Assembly: GCF_037176765.1 (NCBI RefSeq)
Contig: NC_090022.1
Coordinates: forward strand, 175,110,117 to 175,174,116
Length of the DNA: 64,000 nucleotides
Direction: 5' to 3'
Origin: Anolis sagrei
Lineage: Eukaryota > Chordata > Lepidosauria > Squamata > Anolidae
The stretch's first letter is position 1; each line of letters starts with the position of its first letter. Positions 52,785 through 63,636 of the stretch are shown in pieces. Below the pieces are notes generated by a model, which was given only the letters and a program-made list of their open reading frames with translations, searched no databases and was not told the DNA's origin. A program made the position numbers and the translations under genes.

Positions 52785-54700
52785 TTTATTTATTTATTAT
52801 ATTTCTACCCCGCCTTTCTCAAACTCGAAGGTGACTCAAGGCAGCTTTACAACATATGCAGCTATTAAATGCCATTAAAACAATGGAAAAATTACAATAA
52901 ACATTTAAAACAGAATTATAAAATACATACATTAAAACCTTTAAAAACGTATACAACCACTACCTTCACTATTAGCCTCGCCATCTAAAAACATCATCTA
53001 AGCCATTCCAGTACTCGATTTCACATAGTTTCATGTTTATCTATTGCCATAGGTTCCCAAAGGTTGTTCAAAAAATTCATATTTTCACTTTTCTGCAGAA
53101 GATGAGGAGGGAAGGGACTGATCTAATATCCTTAGGGAGGGAGTTCCACATCCGAGGGGTCTCTACTGAGAAGGCCCTGTCTTTCGTCCTCGCCAGTTGT
53201 GTCTGCAAAGAAGGCAGAACCGAGAGCAGGGCCTCCCCAGATGATCTTAAACTTCAGTATGGTTCATAGAGAGAGATACGTTCGGACAGGTAAGCTGGAC
53301 CGGAACCGTTTAGGGCTTTATAGGCTAAAGCCAGCACTTTGAATTGTGCTCGGTAGCAAACCGGCAGCCAGTGGAGCTGGCATAACAAAGGAGTTGTATA
53401 CTCCTTGAATGCTGCTCTGGTGAACAATCTGACTGCTGCCCGTTGGACCATTTGAAGCTTCCGAACTGTCTTCAAAGGCAACCCCACATATAGCGTGATG
53501 CAGTAGTAGCTTGAGGCTCAGGCGTCGGCAGTGGCCAGGAGGGCCTTTGCACAATTAAGACTTGTGCGCCAACTGCAACCGTACCTCGTGAAGGTGGATC
53601 TGGCCAGGGTGGTCCATGCCCTAGTCACCTCTAGACTGGATTACTGTAATGCACTCTACGTAGGGCTGCCCTTGAAAACGGCTCGGAAATTCCAGATGGT
53701 CCAACGGGCGGCAGCCAGTTGTTAACCGGGGCTCCTTACAGGGAGCGGTCAACCCTCCTGTTCAAGGAGCTCCACTGGCTGCCATTCATTTTCCGAACCC
53801 AATTCAAGGTGCAGGTTCTTACCTACAAAGACCTGAACAGTTTGGGACCCACCTACCTTCGTGACTGCATCTCTGTATACGAACCCACACGATCTCTTCG
53901 ATCATCTGGAGAGGCCCTGCTCATGCTCCCACCTGCATCGCAAGCGCGATTGGTGGGGACGAGAGAGAGGGCCTTTTCGGTGGTGGCCCCTCGACTCTGG
54001 AACTCACTTCCTAAGGACATCAGGCATGCCCCAACTTTGACAGTCTTTAAGAGGAGCTTGAAGACGTGGTTGCTCCAGTGTGCCTTCCCAGAATAATGAT
54101 CCCATAGCACTTTGTCCTCCAAAGCACTTTATATATTTAGGTCTGCTCGTATGTTCCCACAAACTGCCCCATCACTTTTTCATCCATGTCCAGCATTATT
54201 TTTTAATCTTTTAATTTTAATCACATTTGGCCTACCCATAGATTTTAAAGTGTGTTGTCCTATTGATAATGCATGTGTTATTGTTTTCTTATTTTAAATT
54301 GCTTGTATTCTTATTGTTATTGCTTGTATTGTTGTATTTTGGGCTCGACCTCATGTAAGCCGCACCGAGTCCCTTGGGGAGATGGTGGCGGTGTATAAAT
54401 AAAGTGTTGTTGTAACCAGAGTGTGGACTACCGTGGCCAAGTCAGACTTCTCAAGATACAGGCGCAGCTGGCGTACAAGTCTGAATTGTGTGAATGCTTC
54501 CCTGGACACCACTGAGACCTGGAGTTCCAGGCTCAGTGATGAGTCCAGGAAAACTCCCAATCTGCAAACCTGTGTCTTCAGGGGGAGTGTAAATCCTCCA
54601 ACACAGGCTGTAACCCTATGCCCTGTTCGGCCTTGCCAATAATAACCTAAGGGCAACTTTATACATTTTTGTGTGCATGAAACAGCTAAACCATCGGAAA
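52785..54700 (-). mobile_element. L2 LINE, minus copy, split by a plus-strand L2
   Basis: Parts 52785-53514 (tail with TATTTATTTATTATATTTC, then LHWLPVCYRAQFKVLALAYK coding in reverse) and 54416-54700 (reverse of upstream ORF2: FLDSSLSLELQVS-like bases). Confidence 0.75.
53515..54415 (+). mobile_element. L2 LINE, ORF2 end to complete 3' tail
   Basis: Encodes RAFAQLRLVRQLQPYLVKVD, LDYCNALYVGLPLKTARKFQ, LHWLPFIFRTQFKVQVLTYK and RLWNSLPKDIRHAPTLTVFK, then a 3'UTR ending GCACCGAGTCCCTTGGGG, GTGTATAAATAAAGTG. One frame break separates the two coding parts. Best-preserved L2 in the window. Confidence 0.88.
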
Positions 54701-54861
54701 TCAAAGGTGTCACTCTCTGCCTCCCAGGTGGACAATTTTAGAGTATTTCAGATTTCCAAATAAGGGATGTGGTTTTGTGGCAGACCTGGAATTGTTCCCT
54801 ATACCGGTCTGTATTGAGTATGAAAACAAAATATAAATTAGAAATACTAAGGTAGGTCTGG

Positions 54862-55988
54862 GTTTAGAAAAGGCAGAGGAACGAGAGGCCTGATTGCCAA
54901 TATCCGCTGGATAATGGAGAAAGGCAGGGAGTTTCAGAAAAACATCTATTTCTGCTTCATTGACTATTCTAAAGCCTTTGACTGTGTGGATCATAATAAA
55001 TTGTGGCAAGTTCTTGGTGGGATGGGCATACCAAGCCACCTTGTCTCTCTCCTGAGGAATCTGTACAAGGACCAAGTAGCAACAGTAAGAACTGACCACG
55101 GAACAACAGACTGGTTCAAGATTGGGATTGCAGAACACATCATGCGATGTGTGGGGCTGGATGAATGCAAAGCTGGGGTGAAAATTGCTGGAAGAAACAT
55201 TAACAATCTCAGATATGCAGATGACACCACTCTGATGGCCGAAAGCGAGGAGGAGCTGAGGAGCTCAAGGTGAGAGAAGAAAGCGCAAAAGGCGGGTTGC
55301 AGCTAAACATCAAAAAAACCAAGATTATGGCAACAAGAATGATTGACAACTGGGAAATAGAGGGAGAAAATGTGGAGGCCGTGACAGACTTTGTATTTCT
55401 AGGCGCAAAGATGACTGCAGATGCAGACTGTGGCCAGGAAATCAGAAGACGCTTACTTCTTGGGAGGAGAGCAATGTCCAATCTCGATAAAATAGTAAAG
55501 AGTAGAGACATCAGACTGGCAACAAAGATCCGCCTAGTCAAAGCCATGGTATTCCCTGTAGTAACCTACGGATGTGAGAGCTGGACCATAGGGAAGGCTG
55601 AGCGAAGGAAGATAGATGCTTTTGAGCTGTGGTGTTGGAGGAAAGTTCTGAGAGTGCCTTGGACTGCGAGAAGATCCAACCAGTCCATCCTCCAGGAAAT
55701 AAAGCCCGACTGCTCATTGGAGGGAAGGATACTACAGACAAAGCTGAAGTACTTTGGCCACATCATGAGGAGACAGGAAAGCCTAGAGAAGACAATTATG
55801 CTGGGGAAAGTAGAAGGAAAAAGGAAGAGGGGCCGACCAAGGGCAAGATGGATGGATGGTATCCTTGAAGTGACTGGACTGACCTTGAAGGAGCTGAGGG
55901 TGGTGACGGCCGACAGGGAGCTCTGGCGTGGGCTGGTCCATGAGGTCACGAAGAGTCGGAGACGACTGAACGAATGAACAACAACAAC
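54862..55988 (+). mobile_element. RTE-BovB LINE, longest copy
   Basis: Perfect 13-bp TSD AAGGTAGGTCTGG (54849-54861 and 55989-56001). RT motifs FIDYSKAFDCVDHNKLW and RYADDTTLM (YADD at about 55214) are present, though the segment between RT motifs is shortened relative to 25709-26326. A downstream stretch of 235 codons (55270-55974) is fully open: FLGAKMTADADCGQEIRRRL through TYGCESWTIGKAERRKIDAF to VHEVTKSRRRLNE. Ends (ACA)n. Confidence 0.95.
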
Positions 55989-56001
55989 AAGGTAGGTCTG
56001 G

Positions 56002-56440
56002 AGTTACCAGGAAACATGAAGAAGCGGCTATTTTGGATTAGCCTATGATTCACCTATCTTAATTTTGAGCAAAAAAGCCCGCAAAACTCACAAGTGCCTC
56101 TAGTATTTCAAGATAGTGCAGTAAACTTGGAAATAAATACACAGCAATTCAGATTTCCACTATACAAACATAGAGAACAATGTCTCAGAAATCTGAATTT
56201 GAATTCCTATACATGATGCTGGTGTTTTGTTTGCAGCTCCGCTTCTTGCCAGTACTGTGCTATGTTGTCAGGTGTGTAGTAACGCATCCCCAAAAACTGT
56301 GAAGATAGTGACATAAATTGAGCTGCATGCAATAGAGAAGAGCAACACCGAGTCTTCAGTTTGCATCTCAGCTTGCCTTTACAATTACTGTTTCCTTCAT
56401 TATCTCTCTGCTATCCATCTTTATCTCTGAGCTTAGGAAA
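56002..56440. other. Unassigned intergenic sequence
   Basis: No recognised repeat or gene. Confidence 0.4.
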
Positions 56441-56453
56441 GTTGTTATTTTGA

Positions 56454-56696
56454 TGTATTGTCAAAGGCTTTCATGGCTGGAATCACTAGGTTCTTGTGGG
56501 GTTTTTTTTGGGCTATATGGCCATGTTCTAGAGGCATTTTTCCTGACTTTTCGCCTGCATCTATGGCAAGCATCCTCAGAGGTAGTGAGGTGAACCTCAC
56601 TACCTCTGAGGATGCTTGCCATAGATGCAGGCGAAACGTCAGAAAAAATGCCTCTAGAACATGGCCATATAGCCCAAAAAAACCCACAAGAACCTA
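56454..56696. mobile_element. Short Penelope-derived palindromic insertion
   Basis: 243 bp, perfect 13-bp TSD GTTGTTATTTTGA (56441-56453 and 56697-56709). The mirror axis is at TGAGGTGAACCTCA (about 56588-56601). The left arm has the outer extension, the right arm does not. Confidence 0.88.
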
Positions 56697-56879
56697 GTTG
56701 TTATTTTGAGTGGAATGGCGATAGTTCACAAAGTAACTTTCCAAGCTCTGTCCATATATAGATGACAAACAGGTATGTCTTCTTCATGGTCTCCGTGAAG
56801 GCCTAATGTGTCCGAGCATGCCTTTTACAAAAACTTGTAGACAGAAAAATGTGTTGGTAACGCTGCCTATCCTCCAGGG

Positions 56880-57580
56880 CAGTGGTTCTCAACCTTCCTA
56901 ATGCTGCGACCCCTTAATACAGTTCCTCATGTTGTGGTGACCCCCAACCATAACATAACTGTAATTTTGCTACTATTATGAATCGTAATGTAAATATCTG
57001 ATAGGCAGGATGTATTTTCATTTGGCACAAATACCCGATATGTCCAAATCTGAATACTGGTGGGGGACGGGGATGATTTCGTCATTTGAAAGTTGTCCTT
57101 GCTGGGATTTATAGTTAATCTAGAATCAAAGGGCATTCTGGACTCCACCAATGATGGAACTGAACCAAATTTGGCATACAGAACTCCCATGACCAGCAGA
57201 AAATACTGGAAGGGTTTGGTGCACATTGACCTTGAGTTATGGAGTTGTAGTTCCCCGACATCCAGAGAGCACTGTGGATTCAAATAATGATGGAACTGAA
57301 CCAAACTTGGCACGGGTACTCAATATGCCCAAATGTGAACACTGGTGGAGTTTGGGGAAAATATACCTTGACATTTGGGAGTTGTAGTTGCTGGGACTTA
57401 TAGTTCATCTATAGTCAAAGAGCATTCAGATCCTCATCAATTATTGAATTGGGCCAAACTCCCCACACAGGACCCCCATGACCAACAGAAAATACTATGT
57501 TTTGAGATGTTCTTTGGCCACCCCTCTGACAGTCGCTTGCAACCCCCCTGGGGTCCCGACCCCTAGGATGAGAAATACTG
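56880..57580. mobile_element. SPIN-like hAT element carrying the shared module
   Basis: Left end CAGTGGTTCTCAACCTTCCT and right end ATGAGAAATACTG; 8-bp TSD CTCCAGGG (56872-56879) and CTCCAGAG (57581-57588), one mismatch. The left 120 bp (GACCCCTTAATACAGTTCCT, GTGACCCCCAACCATAACAT) look like SPIN, a hAT family known for horizontal transfer among tetrapods. The interior (57080-57500) is the shared module in reverse. Confidence 0.8.
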
Positions 57581-57700
57581 CTCCAGAGGATATATATGTG
57601 CCAGGTGCAGTCAAAATTCCTTAGTTTCTTTCCATGCACTTCTGCAGCCCCCCAATAGAAGCCTAGAGCTTGAATCTTCCAATTTCAATATCACTATGGC

Positions 57701-57823
57701 TCCTTCTACACTACCATATGATCCACATTATCTGCTTTGAACTGGATTATATGAGTCTACACTGTCATATAATCCAGTTCAAAGCAAATAATCTGGATTT
57801 TATATGGCAGTGTAGAAGGGGCC
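57701..57823. mobile_element. Foldback MITE family A, well preserved
   Basis: CTCCTTCTACACTACCATAT faces TATGGCAGTGTAGAAGGGGCC; inner CTGCTTTGAACTGGATTATA faces TATAATCCAGTTCAAAGCA. Confidence 0.8.
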
Positions 57824-57910
57824 TGTGCTGGACTCAAGCTGTTTTTTCCCTTGAGAACTCTTTTACTTCTCAGACAATGTTTTCATTGGTTTTTAGGGCT
57901 TGACAGAGAT

Positions 57911-58200
57911 TGAGAAAGAAAGAAAGAAAGAAAGAGAAAATAGGAGGAGAAGAAGGAAGAGAGGGAGGGAAAAGAGGTAAGGTAGAAGGGGAGAAAGAAA
58001 AAATAAAAGAAAAAAAGAAAGGGAGGGAGGGAAAAAAGAGGGAAAAAAGGAGGGGGAAAGAAAGAAAAAGAAAAGGAGGGAAGGTGGAAGGTAGCAAAAA
58101 GAGAAGGAAGGAAGAAAAAAAGGAAGAAAGAAAGGTAAGTAGGAATTACAGAGGAAGGAAGAAAAGTAAGAAAAGGGGAAAGAAAGGTAGGTAACTAGGG
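57911..58200. repeat. Purine-rich (GAAA/GGAA/GGGA)n tract
   Basis: About 290 bp of almost pure A/G on the plus strand with irregular GAAA, GGAG and GGAAG units. The open frames through it are compositional. Confidence 0.9.
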
Positions 58201-58239
58201 AAAACAGGGGGAAGGAATTCAGAATTCAGAAAGCATACT

Positions 58240-58437
58240 GTAGTGGTTTGAACCTCGGAGTATGGCTCTAAACCCACTATGTGGTTTTAGGCAACTCACA
58301 CTTTCTTAGCCTCATAAGAAGACAAAGACAAATACCCTTTGAAAAAAAATACTGGCAAGAAAATTATGTGATAGGGTTGCCTTAGGGCCTCCCTAAGTTC
58401 GAAACAACTTGAAGGCACACAACAACAATTCTAATTA
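58240..58437 (+). mobile_element. MIR-like tRNA SINE
   Basis: GTAGTGGTTTGAACCTCGG (box B region), AACCCACTATGTGGTTTTAG and the end AACAACTTGAAGGCACACAA. Reverse of the copies at 1799 and 49381. Confidence 0.6.
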
Positions 58438-58514
58438 ATCAATAATTACACCTTACTTGGAAAATGGGGTGCTAAAAACCTATTAGCCCCAAGAGCTAAG
58501 GTTATATAATTTCA

Positions 58515-58958
58515 ACGTATGGTCGAAGGCTTTCATGACCCTTACTACACACAAGTTGTGCAGGCTTGACGTAGACCATTGTTCCCACTTGTGTTCCCAT
58601 TCCTCTGCAAGTTCATGGGACTTGAGATCGAGGGTCTCAATGAGATACTGATTTTGCTATCATCACCAGCCTGCTTCTAAACACCAAGACCATGCACCAC
58701 AAGGCTCCTCACTGGATAATAGAGTTCCAACTCTGCCTCCTTGGACTTGTGCTGCGTCACCTTCACAAGCCCCAATGGTGACTTCAAGGGCTTTGCATGC
58801 CACTACTTCACTGCCACACTACCGGGATGATGAATCAATGACTTCTGTTGTATCAATCAGATTTGACACTTCTCCATCCCCCACTGACCATCCACAAGGC
58901 AAGGGCTCTTAGTCCTGAAGTTTGACAATTGACATCTAAAGTTGACTATCCTATGTCT
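58515..58958. other. Unassigned sequence after a short PLE-like end
   Basis: 58515-58540 matches the PLE outer end (GGTCGAAGGCTTTCATGACC). The next 420 bp are GC-richer and match nothing I recognise. A short plus-frame near 58737-58829 reads LDLCCVTFTSPNGDFKGFAC, HYFTATLPG before two stops. Confidence 0.4.
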
Positions 58959-59347
58959 CGAAGGAAGATAGATGCTTTTGAACTGTGGTGCTGGAGGAAA
59001 GTTCTGAGAGTGCCTTGGACCGCGAGAAGATCCCACCAGTCCATACTTCAGGAAATAAAGCCCGACTGCTCATTGGAGGGAAGGATAGTAGAGGCCAAGA
59101 TGAAGTACTTTGGCCATTTCATGAGAAGACAGGAAAGCTTAGAGAAGACAATGATGCTGGGGAAAATGGAAGGAAAAAGGAAGAGGGGCCAACCAAGGGC
59201 AAGATGGGTGGACGGGATCCTTGAAATGACTGGATTGACCTTGAAGGAGCTGGGGGTGGTGACGGCTGACAGGGAGCTCTGGAGTGGACTGGTCCATGAG
59301 GTCACAAAGAGTCGGAAACGACTGAACGAATGAACAACAACAACAAA
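58959..59347 (+). mobile_element. RTE-BovB LINE, 3' end
   Basis: RRKIDAFELWCWRKVLRVPW, SLEGRIVEAKMKYFGHFMRR and ELWSGLVHEVTKSRKRLNE, open to its stop, then the (ACA)n tail. 5'-truncated at about 389 bp. Confidence 0.92.
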
Positions 59348-59445
59348 TATTATGTCTTGTGTCTTTATATTATTTTAATGTTATGTTTTTTCACTGAGAT
59401 AGTGTTCAATTGTTTTAAAACTTTTATATAAATAATGTTCTAACA

Positions 59446-59682
59446 GCCAGCCCTCCATATTCATGGATTCTCTATTCATGGATTCAACCACCCAAGACTT
59501 GAAAATATTCAAAAAGCAATATTCCAAAAAGCAAAACTTTATTTTGCCATTGTATAAGGGACAGTATTTTACTACACCGTTTTACATAATGGAACATGAA
59601 CCTCTATGGATTTTGGTATTCACCCGGGGGGGGGGGGGGGGGGTGTTCTGGAAGCAAACCTCAACAGATACCATGTTTTCTA
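59446..59682. mobile_element. Tigger/MER2-like (pogo) non-autonomous element
   Basis: CAGCCCTCCATATTCATGG, TTCAACCACCCAAGACTTG, AAAATATTC, and GGATTTTGGTATTCACC before a G-run. This is the layout of Tigger-type MITEs. The poly(G) at 59625-59643 interrupts the usual GGGGG stretch. Confidence 0.65.
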
Positions 59683-60204
59683 AACTCTATATCCCTGTAC
59701 ATATAAAAAAGTGGCATATAAATTCTATATGAAAAAAGTAACTTATAATAAGATGGAGAGCGAAAAAAAAAGTTGGGCTCCTTCAGAGATAACATAAAGG
59801 GACAAAGCACAAGGTACAAAAAAGAAAGATCAGTGTCAGGGAGAGATATGGACATGAAGGATTCACCTGTTCATTCTCATAATCCAAGTAGAACGGCTAG
59901 TAAGGAAGGGCTGTTCATCATACTGTAACTCTGCACACACTTTACAACTGCCCTGGGAGCTAGCCTACCTTTGACTGATGAGGACTGAAATACAGAGCAT
60001 TGGGAAGAAGGAAGCTGTAGGACATGGTGGAAATCATGCAGCTCTCCAAAGATTGAACTGAGACTCTCAGACGTCCTACCCAGCACAACCCACAGTGGTG
60101 AGGAATTCTGAGAGTCTAGCTATATCTAGAAGGCTGAACTTTGCTCATCCCTACAGTAGAGGAAGGGAATTTGGGTGGTAGGAAATAATGCACTTCTATA
60201 TAAA
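59683..60204. other. Unassigned intergenic sequence
   Basis: No recognised repeat or gene. Confidence 0.4.
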
Positions 60205-60470
60205 TAAAATGTATTGTTCGTTTGTGGGATTAACAGAACTCAAAAACCACTGGACGAATTGACACCAAATTTGGCCACAAGACACCTACTAACCCAAGGA
60301 CTGACCATCACTCAAAAAATAGATTTTGTCATTTGGGAGTTGTAGTTGCTGGGATTTATAGTTCACCTACAATCAAAAAACATTCTGAATTCCATCAATG
60401 ATGGAACTGAACCAATCTTGGCACACAAAAGTCCAATGACAAACAGAAAACACTAGAACACTAGTTTAAA
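60205..60470 (-). mobile_element. 'AGCCGTCCCC' repeat, 3' end with one module
   Basis: Reverse orientation: TATATAAATAAAATG, GTTCGTTTGTGGGATTAAC, CCACTGGACGAATTGACACC, then GGGAGTTGTAGTTGCTGGG. Confidence 0.65.
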
Positions 60471-61012
60471 ATAAAAAGCTTTTCAGCTCTTTTGGCCTTG
60501 ACAACCATAATGGCTGGCCCGCAGGCCCTTGCCCATGTAGTGATAATCCCAAATGACATGGAGGACTTTATCACACTAACCTGCTGTCTTGTTGCATTTG
60601 TGTTGTTTAAGAAAATGTAAATGTACATTCACTGGAACCCTGCCACAATTGCGTAATGCTGTAACTTTGTTGATGTGAATTTCTGTGATCAGTTTTCGGC
60701 ATAGCTGTGCTTCCTGCTCATGTTTGCTAGCATGTGCACTGTCATATTTTCAGTGTATCCCCTTATTTTATTTGCAGCCGCAGAGTTTTGATACTCTCGC
60801 AAGACCTTCTCTTGCTTCGCTATAAGAGGACTACAGCAGAAGGAAATTATTGCACAAGGAAAAGTGACAGAATAAGAGTGAGACTGAATTTCCCGAGATA
60901 ATCCAATCACAATTCAAGCACAAGGCAACTACATGTTAGCTGTGACATCATACAGTAAGTCCCACCAATAGGTGTTTTTATCCTGCTATAATTGCATTTT
61001 AGCAGTCCTATG
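60471..61012. other. Unassigned intergenic sequence
   Basis: No recognised repeat or gene. Confidence 0.4.
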
Positions 61013-61020
61013 TGATAAAG

Positions 61021-61386
61021 CAGGGGTCCTCAAACTAAGGCCCGAGGGCCAGATACGGCCCTCCAAGGTCATTTACCCGGCCCTCGCTCAGGGTCAACCT
61101 AAGTCTGAAATGACTTGAAAGCATACAACAACAACAACAATCCTACCTCATCAGCCAAAGCAGGCTCACACCTCCCATTGAAATACTAATAAGTTTATAT
61201 TTGTTAAAATTGTTCTTCATTTTAATTATTATATTGTTTTTAGGTAGATTTTTTCCCACTACAAATAAGATATGTGCAGTGTGCATAGGAATTCATTCAT
61301 ATATTTTTTTCAAATTATAATCCGGCCCTCCAACAGTTTGGGGGACTGTGACCTGGCCCTCTGTTTAAAAAGTTTGAGGACCCCTG
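61021..61386 (+). mobile_element. hAT 'CAGGGGTCCTCAAAC' family, copy 4, best preserved
   Basis: Ends CAGGGGTCCTCAAACTAAGG and TTTGAGGACCCCTG; perfect 8-bp TSD TGATAAAG (61013-61020 and 61387-61394). Confidence 0.92.
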
Positions 61387-61394
61387 TGATAAAG

Positions 61395-62085
61395 CCTATA
61401 AACAATGCCCGAGTTACAAACATTCGATTTACAAATGACACCTAGTTAAGAATGGGGTGAGACAACAGGAAGTGAGAAAAATTGGCCCCTCAAAGGTAAA
61501 TTCACTCCTGAAAGAGTTATCATGGGAATAGGTGGCTCCACTGAAGATTTATTAGCAATCCTTGTTTTCACAACAAGCCAAATTTTTCAAAATCCAATTA
61601 TCACAGGGACAGAAAGTGAAGTGAAATCTTCTGAACAGTAGCACACACAGTAAAACAAATACCACAGGGGTGTTAATTCTTCCCTGTGCTATCCAAACCT
61701 TATATATCTGGAGTTACACTTTCATAATGAAGCTGTTCCTGACTTCCATGCAAATTCTTTTTTTCAAACATATTTTATTATGTTATAAACACAAATCAAC
61801 AGTACAAATTCCAAGTGTTACACGTATAAATCCTGAGTAATTCAACAAATATTAAAGACATTATGCTAATTTAGACTGGTGTAGATTATATTTTTCCACC
61901 CTCCCTCCCTGTCCCTCTCTCTTCAACCACAGTATATTTGTACTAATCTTGTGGATCCAGCCACTGGTAAAGTCTTTGTATTTTTTTCTTTGATGTGATC
62001 AACTTCCATACAAATTCAACTTAAGAACAAACCTACAGAACCTATATTGTTTGTAACTTGGGGACTGCTGGTACTGGTAAACCCT
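61395..62085. mobile_element. Mariner/pogo-like element, copy 4, split
   Basis: Parts 61395-61757 (GAGACAACAGGAAGTGAG and others) and 62002-62085 (AACTTGGGGACTGCTGG). It lacks a clean left terminus. Confidence 0.6.
61758..62001 (-). mobile_element. LINE-type insertion inside copy 4
   Basis: Begins with a T-run (poly(A) of a minus-strand copy) and is flanked by a 16-bp TSD ACTTCCATRCAAATTC (61742-61757 and 62002-62017, one mismatch). Likely an L1 3'UTR; no coding part remains. Confidence 0.75.
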
Positions 62086-62160
62086 CTTAAAATGCTTTGC
62101 AAAATTCCTGCCATTTTGACAGAGCTGGATAAGAGATGAAGGATGTTATAGATTGGACAA

Positions 62161-62572
62161 AGAAGAGATGGGTTGTTGTAGGGTTTTTCGGGCTATATGG
62201 CCATGTTCTAGAGGCATTTTCTCCTGACATTTCACCTGCATCTATGGCAAGCATCCTCAGAGGTAGTGAGGTCTATTGGCACTAGGAAAATGGGTTTATA
62301 TATCTGTGGAATGACCAGGGTGGGGCAAAGAACTCTTGTCTATTTAAGTTAGGTGTGAATGTTTCAACTGACCACCTTGATTAGCATTTGATGGCCTGGC
62401 AGTGCCTGGGGCAATCTTTTGTTGAGAGGTGATTAGATGTGCCTGATTGTTTCCTCTCTGTTGTTTTGTTGTAATTTTAGAGTTTTTTAATACTGGTATC
62501 CAGATTTTATTCATTTTCATGATTTCCTCCTTTCTGTTGATATTGTCCACATGCTTGTGGATTTCGATGGTG
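62161..62572 (-). mobile_element. Penelope-like element, single arm with ORF end
   Basis: The minus strand encodes EIHKHVDNINRKEEIMKMNK, IWIPVLKNSKITTKQQRGNN, QAHLITSQQKIAPGTARPSN, then the PLE 3'UTR. No mirror arm is attached, in contrast to the palindromic copies. Confidence 0.8.
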
Positions 62573-63174
62573 AGATGTTTCTTTCCTGGATATTCTCCAT
62601 AAGAGCTGGGTCTTATTCTCTTCACTCATTCACTTTATTAGAAAAACTATATTTTCTTCTTTCTCCTTCCCCTTTTCCTTTTTAAATATTTGTATGTAAA
62701 ATCTTAATAAAGTTACATTAAAAATAAAGGAAGAAACAACAGCTTTTCCAAGGTCATAATTTTGGTGCACATTTCATTGGTCTCTCTTGTGTCATATGGG
62801 AAGGGTCATTCAATCTCCTACCAATATTGCCCTGAAAAGTAGCGCTGTTACAGTGATATTTTTCAGCAAAAAGAAAGTTGGTTCCATTCAGTTCTGGGGA
62901 AAGGAGGGAAGGCATTCAGTTAGGTTCGATTTGGGAAAACCAGGCTTTATGAAGGCCAGCCTCGTCTGCATCTTAAAAACACTTAAAGTAATGGTAGTTC
63001 ACTTTATCATTTCTGAAAAGAAGAGGAAGAGAGGGAAGTTCTGCCTTAACTCTTTAGTAAGCCAGGTATAACAGCAGTCCTCAGGCAGCCCTGTGCTGGA
63101 TTTCTGAATCTGCCATTAGGGTCTGGATAGACTCAATTGTTTCATTGTAACCACACCCTGTGCCTGCAGATATG
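62573..63174. other. Mostly unassigned; possible L1 tail at its start
   Basis: 62640-62730 ends TCTTAATAAAGTTACATT plus A-rich bases, like a LINE 3' end. The rest has no recognised feature. Confidence 0.35.
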
Positions 63175-63182
63175 CCTTATTC

Positions 63183-63316
63183 CAGTGTTCTCAAGCTGGG
63201 GTCCCCAGATGTTTTTGGCCTTCAACTCCCAGAAATCCTAACAGCTGCTAAACTGGCTGGGATTTCTGGGAGTTGTAGGCCAAAAACATCTGGGGACCCC
63301 AGCTTGAGAACCACTG
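63183..63316. mobile_element. hAT palindromic MITE (CAGTGKTTCTCAAGC ends)
   Basis: 134-bp near-perfect palindrome: CAGTGTTCTCAAGCTGGGG faces CCCCAGCTTGAGAACCACTG, and CAACTCCCAGAAATCC faces GGATTTCTGGGAGTTG. Perfect 8-bp TSD CCTTATTC (63175-63182 and 63317-63324). Confidence 0.92.
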
Positions 63317-63427
63317 CCTTATTCATTTACAAGACCTGTACACAATGAAGGTACAGAGTCCACCCACTTCCCAATGCCATACATTGCAGTTGATGCTAGG
63401 GTATAATTTTTGGATGAACAATAGAAA

Positions 63428-63605
63428 ATATCACAGGCTAACCTTGTAAGCACAAGGGAGAGAGCCTTCTCCTCTGTGGCCCCCCGACTCTGGAACTCAT
63501 TGCCTGATGAGATTAGGAAGCCCCCACCTTAGAAACTTTCAAGAGGGATCTTAAAACCTGGCTTTTCTGGAGCGCTTTTGGAGAGTAGCCATATTATCAT
63601 ACATA
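63428..63605 (+). mobile_element. L2/CR1-group LINE ORF2 end, short
   Basis: GAGAGCCTTCTCCTCTGTGG, CCCCGACTCTGGAACTCATT, then CTGGCTTTTCTGGAGCG: the RAFSxxAPRLWNSLP motif region, with frame damage. Confidence 0.75.
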
Positions 63606-63636
63606 GTTGCTCCCCCTCAACGGTTTTTGTCCCCAG

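Noticed and set aside
57910-58194. 94-codon Lys/Glu/Arg-rich ORF
   Set aside because: Pure purine-tract composition, no domain, irregular microsatellite.
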